Below are positions 1-6,494 of a stretch of DNA of 13,365 nt, one piece after another. The DNA lies in NCBI GenBank assembly GCA_025936595.1, contig JAICTB010000035.1:1-13365 (forward strand), in the 5' to 3' direction. The notes under the pieces are model-generated. The model was not told the origin of the DNA, ran no database searches, and was given only the letters and a program-made list of their open reading frames with translations. The translations under genes were made by a program, and so were the position numbers. The DNA comes from Thermoleophilia bacterium (lineage in GTDB: Bacteria > Actinomycetota > Thermoleophilia > Gaiellales > Gaiellaceae). Position 1 is the stretch's first letter, and each line of letters opens with the position of its first letter.

Positions 1-1
1 C

Positions 2-970
2 GGCGAGCTCGGCGAGGGGCGCTGGCCGATGGTCCTCGGTCACGAGGGCGCCGGCGTCGTCGAGGAGGTCGGCGACGGCGTCACCCATGTCGCGCCCGGC
101 GATCACGTTGCGCTCTCGTTCGTGCCTGCGTGCGGCGCCTGTCGGGCGTGTCGCGCGGGTCGGGCCAATCTCTGCGAGCCCGCGGGCCGGAACGGCTTCG
201 CCGGGACGCTGATGGACGGGACGGGCCGCCTGCACCGGGACGGCAAGACGCTGCAGCACGGTCTGATGACCGCGTGCTTCGCGGAGCGCACGGTCGTTGC
301 GGCGGCCGGTGCGGTGAAGATCCCGCGCGAGCTGCCGCTCCGGCAGGCGGCGCTCCTCGGTTGCAGCGTCGTCACCGGGTTCGGCGCGGTGCGCAACGTC
401 GCGCGGGTCGCCGCGGGCGACTCGGTGTGCGTCGTCGGTTGCGGCGGCGTCGGGCTCCAGGTCGTCGCCGCCGCGCGGCTTGCGGGCGCCGGGTCGATCG
501 TCGCGGTCGACCGGGGCGTCGACAAGCTCGAGCTCGCACGGGAGCGCGGCGCGACGGACGTTGTCGACGCCTCGCGCGGCGACGCGGCGGCGGCGGTGCG
601 GAAGCTCACGGACGGCGGCGCCGACCACACGTTCGAGGTCGTCGGCCGACCCGACACGGTGCGGGTTGCGTGGGACGCGATTCGCCCCGGCGGCCAGGTC
701 GTCGTCGTCGGTCTCGTCCCGCGCGGCGTCGAGATCGCCGTGCCCGGAATCGAGTTCCTGTCGGACAAGTCGCTGCGCGGCACCTACTACGGCTCGGGCG
801 ACGCCGCCCGCGACCTGCCGGAGCTGGCGGCGCTGGCACTCGCCGGCGAGCTCGACCTCGCAGGTGTCGTCAGCCACACGACCGATCTCGACGGCGTCGA
901 GGAGGCGCTCGGCCGGCTACGCCGCGGAGAAGGCGCACGCACGCTGGTCGTCGTCGATCCGGCACTCTAA
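2..970 (+). CDS. Zinc-dependent alcohol dehydrogenase (MDR family), 5' partial
   Basis: This is a medium-chain, zinc-dependent NAD(P)-linked alcohol dehydrogenase whose N-terminus lies off the left edge. The frame is open from base 2 and gives 322 residues; the family is usually about 360-370, so roughly 40 residues are missing. An ATG at 29 is internal to the conserved core and is not the start. Visible features are the catalytic-zinc GHE motif (around residue 14), the structural zinc lobe C-x2-C-x2-C-x7-C (visible residues 44-58), a further catalytic Cys in LLGCSVVTG (about 121), and the Rossmann motif GCGGVG (about 146). An Asp at the end of the second strand (IVAVDRG) suggests NAD rather than NADP. 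The gene converges on the - strand run to its right. The substrate is unknown: it could be a general primary or aryl alcohol, or a thiol-adduct dehydrogenase; the sequence does not decide. Confidence 0.93.
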   Translation, partial: GELGEGRWPMVLGHEGAGVVEEVGDGVTHVAPGDHVALSFVPACGACRACRAGRANLCEPAGRNGFAGTLMDGTGRLHRDGKTLQHGLMTACFAERTVVAAAGAVKIPRELPLRQAALLGCSVVTGFGAVRNVARVAAGDSVCVVGCGGVGLQVVAAARLAGAGSIVAVDRGVDKLELARERGATDVVDASRGDAAAAVRKLTDGGADHTFEVVGRPDTVRVAWDAIRPGGQVVVVGLVPRGVEIAVPGIEFLSDKSLRGTYYGSGDAARDLPELAALALAGELDLAGVVSHTTDLDGVEEALGRLRRGEGARTLVVVDPAL

Positions 971-1147
971 GAAGCTCTCACAGAATGACCGTTGTGCCGC
1001 CCGGCGCGCTCAGCATCGCACCACCGAGGCACCCGGATCGACGAACGTCGGGATAATCCCGATGTTCTTCGATCGGCTGATCAGGCGACACAAGGAAACG
1101 CTCGCGCAGGGAAGCGGGCGTTCCCGGCAGCTGCCTCGACGGCGTTC
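971..1147. other. Convergent intergenic region with a short palindrome
   Basis: This gap separates the + strand alcohol dehydrogenase from the - strand small genes. No U-tract terminator hairpin is evident on either strand. It holds a 15-bp palindrome, TCGGGATAATCCCGA, at 1048-1062 (7-base arms, 1-base centre). One such palindrome is expected by chance in a window of this length, so no function is assigned. Confidence 0.3.
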
Positions 1148-1432
1148 TCAGCCGACGTCTGGTCCGTCCAAACCGGGCCGGGAGCGAACATCGGCGGCCG
1201 GGCCGGCTTGATCCTGACCCGTCCCGCCGCCCGAACGCTCGTCGATCGCGCGGTTGAGTTTCTCGAGCTCGGCCTCCGAACGCTCAATCATTCGATTCAG
1301 GTCTGCGCAGAGCTCTGCGTCGACGGCATTGTCGGCCGCTTCGAATGCAGTGCGCGCGGTGGAGCAGGCCGCGATGAGAATGACAAGCATGCTCCGCTGG
1401 CTCACGAGGTCAGGTACCGGCAGATTCACCAC
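1148..1432 (-). CDS. Small hypothetical protein, helical and acidic
   Basis: A 94-codon ORF that I do not recognise. The start is a tandem GTG-GTG (1432-1430 and 1429-1427) preceded by an AGGAGG at 1440-1435. That spacing (5 bases) best suits the second GTG, giving a 93-residue product. A short hydrophobic patch near residues 15-24 (MLVILIAAC) is followed by an Ala/Glu/Asp-rich stretch (about 25-66) that looks helical and could form a coiled coil. The C-terminal third is Gly/Pro/Asp-rich and low in complexity. It lies 41 bases downstream of the 109-residue gene on the same strand, so the two are probably co-transcribed. The strong ribosome-binding site is the best evidence that it is real. 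Confidence 0.55.
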   Translation of the reverse strand: MVNLPVPDLVSQRSMLVILIAACSTARTAFEAADNAVDAELCADLNRMIERSEAELEKLNRAIDERSGGGTGQDQAGPAADVRSRPGLDGPDVG

Positions 1433-1473
1433 CCCCTCCTCACCAAGACCGCCTCTTCCAAACCCAGCGGGAC

Positions 1474-1803
1474 CTATGCCCGGGGGTCATCGTCGGAAGC
1501 GACAAGCCCGGCTACCCCGTCCTTGGCGGCGACCACGTACCTCCCGTGGCGGCCGACCACCTGCTCGATCTCGATGTCCTCGTGGCCCTCGGCAAGAAGA
1601 AAGTGGGTGCCGTCCTGCCGAACCTGTTCATACTCACCGAGGGTCAAAGAAAGGCGCTCGAAGCAGCCGCTCGTCGAGCACTCACAGATGAACTCGAAAG
1701 GACTGTTCCCGCCCAGCCGACCCGCGAGACCCCTGATGTTCTCGTTGAGCTCCCTGAACAATGACTCGTTCTTGGCGAGACGTGCTTGGCGGTCCTCATC
1801 CAC
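1474..1803 (-). CDS. Conserved small protein with Cys cluster, function unknown
   Basis: A 109-residue protein starting at GTG 1803 and ending in TAG. It resembles a small uncharacterised family that I associate with actinobacteria. That family has an N-terminal helix of the type RLAKNESLFRELNENI (residues 8-23), then a compact domain with a Cys cluster in FICECSTSGCFE (about residues 39-50), a hydrophobic segment around LTLGEYEQVR, and an ending around VVGRHGRYVVAAK. The cluster pattern C-x-C-x5-C could bind a metal, but no full four-ligand site is visible. It lies 65 bases downstream of the tandem GNAT gene and 41 bases upstream of the small hypothetical gene. The ribosome-binding site before the GTG is weak. 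Its function is unknown to me; the family resemblance is from memory, not a search. Confidence 0.8.
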   Translation of the reverse strand: MDEDRQARLAKNESLFRELNENIRGLAGRLGGNSPFEFICECSTSGCFERLSLTLGEYEQVRQDGTHFLLAEGHEDIEIEQVVGRHGRYVVAAKDGVAGLVASDDDPRA

Positions 1804-1868
1804 GGCCCGCGAAGCCTAGCGTGCGTCACCTATGGCTCCGGTGATTTGCTCAGGCGTCGGTAAGACTT

Positions 1869-2816
1869 TCAGCAAACGGCGAGAGCAACCGACGTGACCA
1901 CCACCGTTGTTCGAAACCCGATCGACTCGTTCAGGCGGCGCATTGCGGTGTTCTCCTCCGCGTTGGAGGTCGAGACAGTCTGGACCTCCGGGTGGTCAGC
2001 CTGCAGCCGTCGCAACGACTCGATCTTGACCGCGCGAGCGAGACCCTTCCGACGGTGCGGCTCGACGGTTCCCGTGTCGTCGGTGAAGCCGAGGGTAGAG
2101 CCTGCCGACACGCGGAGTTCCGTAAAGGCTCCGATCGACGTCTCGTTTTCGATCGCGACGGTCAGGCGCATCTCACGATGTCGCCGCGCGAGGGATTCCT
2201 CGGAGGCGCGGACGGTTTGAGCCGTCCAACTAGGGATGTCCATTCCCTCTGGCTGAGGCGCACCGTCCATCGCCGCTCGTGCCTTGACAAATTCCGCGAG
2301 GTACTCGTCGGGTACGCGCCCAAGCCAGGTGACGAGCCGAAAGTCCGCCGGCACGCTCGGCTGAGGCAGCTCCACCGCACCCAAGTCGAGCACCGACTGC
2401 ACGACGCGTGACTCTGCCACGGCGCCGACGCGTGTAGCGAAGGCGGCGCCTGCATGCGTTGTGTGGCTGCTGCGTAGTGCTTCTACGCCGAGCTCGCGGG
2501 CACGCGTCAGCGCGTGCCCGAGGAGGACGCGTCCGGTGCCGTGCCTTCGACGGCGAGGCTCGACGAGCAGGTTCAGGAAGGCGGCTCTCGGGCCGTGGAC
2601 GTAGAGAGAGGCAACCCCGCCGTCTGCGAGCCAGTGACAACTCATGTGCGTGGTCGGCTGGTAGCGGTAGAACGCGATCGCCTCCTCGCGGCTGCGAACG
2701 GGTTCTCCTGGATGAACTTCGTCGTGACAGGCGAGCTCGACCGCATAGAAGCGCCCGAGCACATCATCCGATGCCTTACGGGCGTTGATCTCCTCGACCC
2801 CCTTGGTCACCCCCAC
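1869..2816 (-). CDS. Tandem GNAT-family N-acetyltransferase
   Basis: A 315-residue protein with two GNAT folds in tandem. The first covers about residues 15-145, with the acetyl-CoA pyrophosphate-binding loop in VEPRRRRHGTGR (85-96). The second covers about 155-310, with VEPHRRKGLARAV (251-263) and the C-terminal signature NAEENTAMRRLNESIGF (285-301). This two-domain layout is shared with mycothiol synthase-like and many uncharacterised actinobacterial acetyltransferases; the substrate cannot be read from sequence. The GTG start at 2816 overlaps the last 10 bases of the cupin gene, which suggests translational coupling. Downstream in-frame GTG codons (for example residue 4 or 19) are possible alternatives. 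It is the last gene of the mttB-like/iclR/cupin operon. Confidence 0.85.
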   Translation of the reverse strand: MGVTKGVEEINARKASDDVLGRFYAVELACHDEVHPGEPVRSREEAIAFYRYQPTTHMSCHWLADGGVASLYVHGPRAAFLNLLVEPRRRRHGTGRVLLGHALTRARELGVEALRSSHTTHAGAAFATRVGAVAESRVVQSVLDLGAVELPQPSVPADFRLVTWLGRVPDEYLAEFVKARAAMDGAPQPEGMDIPSWTAQTVRASEESLARRHREMRLTVAIENETSIGAFTELRVSAGSTLGFTDDTGTVEPHRRKGLARAVKIESLRRLQADHPEVQTVSTSNAEENTAMRRLNESIGFRTTVVVTSVALAVC

Positions 2817-3244
2817 CAGTCGCGCCGGCCGTCGACATCTTCGCGTGGGTCATCGCCGAGGTTGGGCGCGCCGACGACGAGGATCTCGAGGCCGTTCGGG
2901 CCGGCTTCGTAGCCTCGCCACGTACCGGGCGGGACGCGGACCGCGTCCCATTCCCGGAGCTCGACGATCTCGTCATCGACCTTCATCCGCCCGCTTCCGC
3001 GTATGACCACGTACACCTCCTCTTGCTTTTGGTGCGTATGGCCGTAGGGAAAGCGATAGCCGGGCGGGACACGCTGGTAGCTGAGGCTGGATCTCTCGAG
3101 GTCGAGCGCCTTGGTCGCCGCGCGGAACTCCAGGTCGGGTGCTCCGTCGAACCTAGGGCCGATGTCCTCCAGATCCTCCTTGATGTTCGTGAGCGTGAAC
3201 GGCACGGTCCGATCGTACGGCACCGGGCCAGAAGTGTCGTTCAT
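2807..3244 (-). CDS. Cupin-domain protein
   Basis: A 145-residue single-domain cupin. Cupin motif 1 is in GYRFPYGHTHQKQEEVYVV (62-80), with His69, His71 and Glu75 or Glu76 as likely metal ligands. Motif 2 is in WDAVRVPPGTWRGYEAG (99-115), where the position normally holding the fourth ligand His is Arg or Tyr. The metal site is therefore incomplete, which suggests a binding or isomerase-like role, or a changed site, rather than a classical dioxygenase. The C-terminus ends in a conserved-looking acidic tail (DDPREDVDGRRDWW). The ATG at 3244 is 6 bases after the IclR stop, and the 3' end overlaps the GNAT start, so it sits in the middle of a tight operon. Its ligand is unknown; it could help sense or process the compound used by the methyltransferase. 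Confidence 0.9.
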   Translation of the reverse strand: MNDTSGPVPYDRTVPFTLTNIKEDLEDIGPRFDGAPDLEFRAATKALDLERSSLSYQRVPPGYRFPYGHTHQKQEEVYVVIRGSGRMKVDDEIVELREWDAVRVPPGTWRGYEAGPNGLEILVVGAPNLGDDPREDVDGRRDWWG

Positions 3245-3250
3245 GCGCCG

Positions 3251-3946
3251 CTAGAGCGAGAGCGCGCCGGCGGCCGCAACGAGCTTCGTCCCCGCCTCGT
3301 CCAGTCGGTCGTCGAAACGGAAGCGGGGGGCGGAGACGTTCAGCGCGGCAACGACCCGACCGCCGCCGTTGCGGATCGGGGCGGCGGCGGCGACAACGCC
3401 GGGCTCGAACTCCTCGCGCACGAGCGCGTACCCGCGCGCGCGTGCCGCGGCGATCATGCCTGCGACGAGGCCGAGGGCCTCGAGCTCGTGCTCCTCGAGG
3501 TCGAATGCGAGCGCGCGGCCGGCCGAGGTGCTCGCGAGAGGCGTCAGCCCGCCCACGCGTCCCGGAGCGTGCAGCGTCGCGGCCGGGGACTCGGTCAGGA
3601 GCGTGAGCACCTCGTCCCCTTGGCGCACCGACAGGTGCACGCTCTCGCCGAGCTCGCGCACGAGCCCGCGCATGACGGGGGGCGCCGCGGCGATCAGGCG
3701 CGACTCCGCGACGCGCGCGGCGAGCACGTAGATGCGGGAGCCGAGCCGGTATGCGCGCGTCTCGGCGTCACGCTCGACGAACCCGCGCTCCTCGAGCGTG
3801 CGGAGCGTGCGCGAAAGCTGGCTCTTGTCACCGCCGACGCGCTCCGTGAGTGCGACGACGCCGAGCCCACCTACTGCGACGGAATCCTCAGCGAGTGCGC
3901 AGAGCGCGTCGAGCCCGCGTTCGAGTGCGGCCGTGCCGGGATTCAT
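3251..3946 (-). CDS. IclR-family transcriptional regulator
   Basis: A 231-residue regulator of usual IclR size. The N-terminal winged helix-turn-helix is at about residues 5-70; LTERVGGDKSQLSRTLRTL (33-51) is the HTH, followed by EERGFVERD and the wing. The C-terminal effector-binding domain covers about 80-228, with TPLASTSAGRALAF (135-148) and an ARGYALVREEFEPGVVAAAA-type segment (169-188), both typical of the family. The start ATG overlaps the stop of the mttB-like gene by 4 bases (ATGA), so the two are translationally coupled. IclR proteins usually sense small metabolites of the pathway they control. The likely target is the promoter of its own operon, where a 16-bp palindrome lies at 5422-5437. 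The effector is unknown. Confidence 0.93.
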   Translation of the reverse strand: MNPGTAALERGLDALCALAEDSVAVGGLGVVALTERVGGDKSQLSRTLRTLEERGFVERDAETRAYRLGSRIYVLAARVAESRLIAAAPPVMRGLVRELGESVHLSVRQGDEVLTLLTESPAATLHAPGRVGGLTPLASTSAGRALAFDLEEHELEALGLVAGMIAAARARGYALVREEFEPGVVAAAAPIRNGGGRVVAALNVSAPRFRFDDRLDEAGTKLVAAAGALSL

Positions 3947-5403
3947 GCGCGGATGCTGATCGTGTCGCCGAGCTCAACTGCGCGCCGCTCCACGAACTCG
4001 AACAGCTCCTCCTCGATCGCCTCGTCGAGCGGCGGCCGCTCGTAGGTCTCGAGCAGCTCGCGCCAGCGCACGGTTGCGCGCGCCTGCTGGTCGAGGGAGC
4101 CGCCGCGCGTCCAGCGGTCGATGTTCTCGGTAGAGGCGATGGTCGGACGCCAGAAGCATTCGCGGAACCGCTCCAGCGTGTGCTCGGCGCCGAAGAAGTG
4201 CCCGCCGTGCCCGACCTCGACGTGCGCGCCGTACGCAAGGCTCGCGTCGTCGACGTCGGCCGCAGTGAACTGGTGGAGCAGCAGGTCGAGGATCTCGCAG
4301 TCGGCGACGAACTTCTCGAACGACGTCACGAGCCCGCCTTCGAGCCAGCCGGCCGACTGCCAGCAGACGTTCGCGCCCGCGAGGAATGCCGCCTGCAGCG
4401 TGTTCATCGCCTCGTACCCGGCCTGGTAGTCCATCGCCGGGCTGGAGGTCAGCGTGCCGCCGCCGGAGCGCCACGGCAGGCCGATCCTGCGTGCGATCTG
4501 CCCCGAGGCGTAGAGGCCGAGCGCCGACTCGGGCCCGCCGAAGGCCGGCGAGCCGCTCTTCATGTCGGTTGCGGAGAGGAACGAGCCGAGGACGGAAGGC
4601 GTTCCCGGCCGGACGAGCTGGACGAGCGCGATGCCGGCGAGCGCCTCGACGTTCTGCTGCACGAGCGCGGCGGGCACCGACACGGGCGCCATCGCGCCCA
4701 TCAGCAGGAATGGCGTGACGATCACGGCCTGGCCTGCGGCCGCGTAGCCGAGGATGCCTTCGAGCATGCGGCTGTCGAAGCGCAGCGGCGAGTTGACGTT
4801 GCAGTTCGCGAAGAGCACCGGAGTCTCCTCGATCGCCTCGCGTCCGCCGAAGACGATCTGTGCCATGCCGAGGCAGTCCGCCGCGGCGAAATCGGACGAC
4901 GGCTCGCCCGACCAGACGCGGTCGGTCAGCCTGATCGCGGCGAGCGCGCGCAACAGATGCCGCACGTCGAGCGGCACGTCGTTCGGCTCGAGGATGTTCC
5001 GGCCCGGCGTGTCGAGCGCCTCGGTCAGCTGTGTCAGTTTGAGCAGCGACTCGAGGTCGGCCATCGTGCCGTCCCGCCGCTCCCCGTCGATGCGAACGAA
5101 TGGCGGTCCCTGTGCCGGGCTGAAGATCATGTGGTCGCCGCCGACGACGATGTCGCGCTCCGGGTTGCGCGCCCGCATCCGGAACTCGGCGGGCGCGAGC
5201 TTCGCCTGCGCGCGCAGGAAGCCGGGGTCGAAGCGGACGGTCGAGCCCTCGACCGTCTGCCCGGCATCGCGAAAGAGCTCGAGGGCGCGGGGGTGGTCGA
5301 ACTGGACTCCGACCTCGGCCGCGAGGCGCTCGGCTCCGGCGTCGATGAGCGCGAGCGCCTCCTCGGACAGCGGCTCGTACCTCGGCATCCGGTTCACGAA
5401 CAT
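3943..5403 (-). CDS. MttB-superfamily (trimethylamine/betaine-type) methyltransferase, without pyrrolysine
   Basis: A 486-residue protein of the trimethylamine:corrinoid methyltransferase superfamily. Known members transfer a methyl group from trimethylamine (pyrrolysine enzymes) or from betaines such as glycine betaine (non-pyrrolysine MtgB type) to a cobalamin protein. Visible family features are ILEPNDVPLDVRHL (137-150), SGSPAFGGPESAL (283-295), the GGGT...DYQAGYEAMNT segment (314-335) and the C-terminal GHGGHFFGAEHTLERFRECF (398-417). No in-frame TAG exists, so it belongs to the non-pyrrolysine group. ATG 5403 is preceded by GGAG at suitable spacing; an ATG at codon 6 is less likely. It is the first gene of an operon with iclR, cupin and GNAT. 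No corrinoid-binding protein is nearby, so its methyl acceptor must be encoded elsewhere. The substrate is unproven; a quaternary amine is the best guess. Confidence 0.9.
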   Translation of the reverse strand: MFVNRMPRYEPLSEEALALIDAGAERLAAEVGVQFDHPRALELFRDAGQTVEGSTVRFDPGFLRAQAKLAPAEFRMRARNPERDIVVGGDHMIFSPAQGPPFVRIDGERRDGTMADLESLLKLTQLTEALDTPGRNILEPNDVPLDVRHLLRALAAIRLTDRVWSGEPSSDFAAADCLGMAQIVFGGREAIEETPVLFANCNVNSPLRFDSRMLEGILGYAAAGQAVIVTPFLLMGAMAPVSVPAALVQQNVEALAGIALVQLVRPGTPSVLGSFLSATDMKSGSPAFGGPESALGLYASGQIARRIGLPWRSGGGTLTSSPAMDYQAGYEAMNTLQAAFLAGANVCWQSAGWLEGGLVTSFEKFVADCEILDLLLHQFTAADVDDASLAYGAHVEVGHGGHFFGAEHTLERFRECFWRPTIASTENIDRWTRGGSLDQQARATVRWRELLETYERPPLDEAIEEELFEFVERRAVELGDTISIRA

Positions 5404-5421
5404 GCGGCTCTCCGATCAACC

Positions 5422-5437
5422 TGCAACTTGAGTTGCA
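5422..5437. promoter_or_regulatory. Palindromic candidate operator of the mttB-like/iclR operon
   Basis: A perfect 16-bp inverted repeat TGCAACT-TG-AGTTGCA sits in the 58-bp gap before the mttB-like gene, ending 18 bases upstream of its ATG. Its size and symmetry suit a dimeric winged-helix regulator such as the IclR protein encoded two genes away. The ribosome-binding site (GGAG) lies between it and the start codon, so a protein bound here would block or overlap transcription initiation. The assignment to IclR is inferred from position. Confidence 0.5.
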
Positions 5438-5461
5438 TGATGATCCTCGGCTGCCACGGTG

Positions 5462-6388
5462 TCAAGAAGCCCGCTGGAAATCGCGCCGGATGAAGAGATC
5501 GCGATAGCCGAGCCGGTGGTTCAGCTGGCGCATGGGGAGATTGTCGGGATGGTTGCCGGTGAGGATCTCGGTGATGCCGTGCGCCGCGGCGGCATGGATC
5601 GAGGCGAGCTTGGCGAGCCGTGCGAGCCCGCGGCGGCGCAGGTCGGGCAGGGTCGCAGTCCACTCGTTTTCGGCACGCCGGCGGCCCCGGTCGACGAGCA
5701 GCCAGGCGAGTGACACGACGCGGTCGTCCGCGTCGAGCACCACGACGCTCAGCTCGTCGTCGAGTATCGGATTGGCGAAGATCGCCGCGCGCCACTCGTC
5801 CCGGCTGACGCGGTTCTCGGGGTCGCCCGGAGGCACTGCGCCCGCGGCGACGTAGAACTCGAACAGGTCGAGCTCCCGGTCGCGGACATCGCGGAGGCGC
5901 CGCACCTGGAACTCGTCGCTCTGCTCGCCGGCGACCGGGCACGCGCGCGGGTCGAGCTGCGGGATGACCTCGGAGTCGTACTGGGTGAAGCCGCGGCGCT
6001 CGACGAACCTCAGCCCGGCGGGATCGTCGTCGACTTCGACCGTGTGCGTGCGCGCGCCTGCCAGGTGTGCGACGCACGTCTCCAACAGCTCGCTCCCGAT
6101 CCCCCGTCGCCGCCGGTCCGTGCGGACGCCGATCCAGATACGACCCTTGCCGGCCTCGCCGCCGAACCACTGCAGACACGCTGTGGCGAATCCGATCACC
6201 TCGCGGCCTTCCACCGCGACCCATGACGCTCGCCGCGCGCGCGCCGGCTCGCTCACCTGCTTGTGGCGAAGCGACTCGGCGGTCTGCACCGAGCCCGGCG
6301 AGAGGACGTCGAGCAGCCGCGCCGTCTGCTCTGCGTCCGCCGGGTCGAACGCGCGGACCAGCGGAGGTTGCGGCTGCGCGGGCGACAC
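5462..6388 (-). CDS. Tandem GNAT-family N-acetyltransferase
   Basis: A 308-residue protein with two GNAT domains. The first (about 10-145) carries the acetyl-CoA loop VRTDRRRRGIGSELL (88-102) and the end-of-fold GLRFVERRGF (125-134). The second (about 160-300) carries TLPDLRRRGLARLAK (246-260) and NHPDNLPMRQLNHRLGY (279-295). The overall design matches the other tandem GNAT in this window, but the sequences have diverged well beyond a recent duplication. GTG 6388 is the start, 13 bases after the stop of the 30-codon ORF of the formate dehydrogenase operon, so it may be read through from that operon; its ribosome-binding site is weak. The substrate is unknown. Confidence 0.85.
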   Translation of the reverse strand: MSPAQPQPPLVRAFDPADAEQTARLLDVLSPGSVQTAESLRHKQVSEPARARRASWVAVEGREVIGFATACLQWFGGEAGKGRIWIGVRTDRRRRGIGSELLETCVAHLAGARTHTVEVDDDPAGLRFVERRGFTQYDSEVIPQLDPRACPVAGEQSDEFQVRRLRDVRDRELDLFEFYVAAGAVPPGDPENRVSRDEWRAAIFANPILDDELSVVVLDADDRVVSLAWLLVDRGRRRAENEWTATLPDLRRRGLARLAKLASIHAAAAHGITEILTGNHPDNLPMRQLNHRLGYRDLFIRRDFQRAS

Positions 6389-6401
6389 GCAGCGACTGTA
6401 C

Positions 6402-6494
6402 TCAGGACCGTTGCGCCAGCCGGTCGGCCTGCTCGGCTCCCATCGCCGCGGCGGCGAAGCCGAAGAGTCCGAGCACGGAAGGGGCCGCGCTCAT
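6402..6494 (-). CDS. 30-residue ORF coupled to the nrfD-like gene
   Basis: A 30-codon ORF whose ATG overlaps the nrfD-like stop codon by 4 bases (ATGA), the same junction used between the other subunit genes of this operon. A Shine-Dalgarno-like AAAGGGG ends 7 bases upstream (GGGG at 6505-6502). The product starts MSAAPSVLGLFGFAAAAMGA: a short hydrophobic, Ala-rich segment (residues 6-20), followed by a charged tail EQADRLAQRS. It could be a small accessory peptide of the membrane-bound formate dehydrogenase, or simply a coupled leader for the GNAT gene 13 bases further on. Codon use is G/C-rich at third positions like its neighbours. I know no family for it. Confidence 0.45.
   Translation of the reverse strand: MSAAPSVLGLFGFAAAAMGAEQADRLAQRS

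Noticed and set aside
1062..1211. A 49-codon + strand ORF starting MFFDRLIRRHKE
   Set aside because: It overlaps the - strand small gene, has no convincing ribosome-binding site, and becomes Arg/Pro/Ser-rich shadow-like sequence after about 15 residues.
3943..5403. Pyrrolysine in the MttB homologue
   Set aside because: The reading frame contains no TAG before its own stop, so it is a non-pyrrolysine member.
3850..5493. A 547-codon + strand open frame opposite the mttB-like gene
   Set aside because: Its product has shadow composition and no recognisable motif, while the - strand shows clear family signatures throughout.
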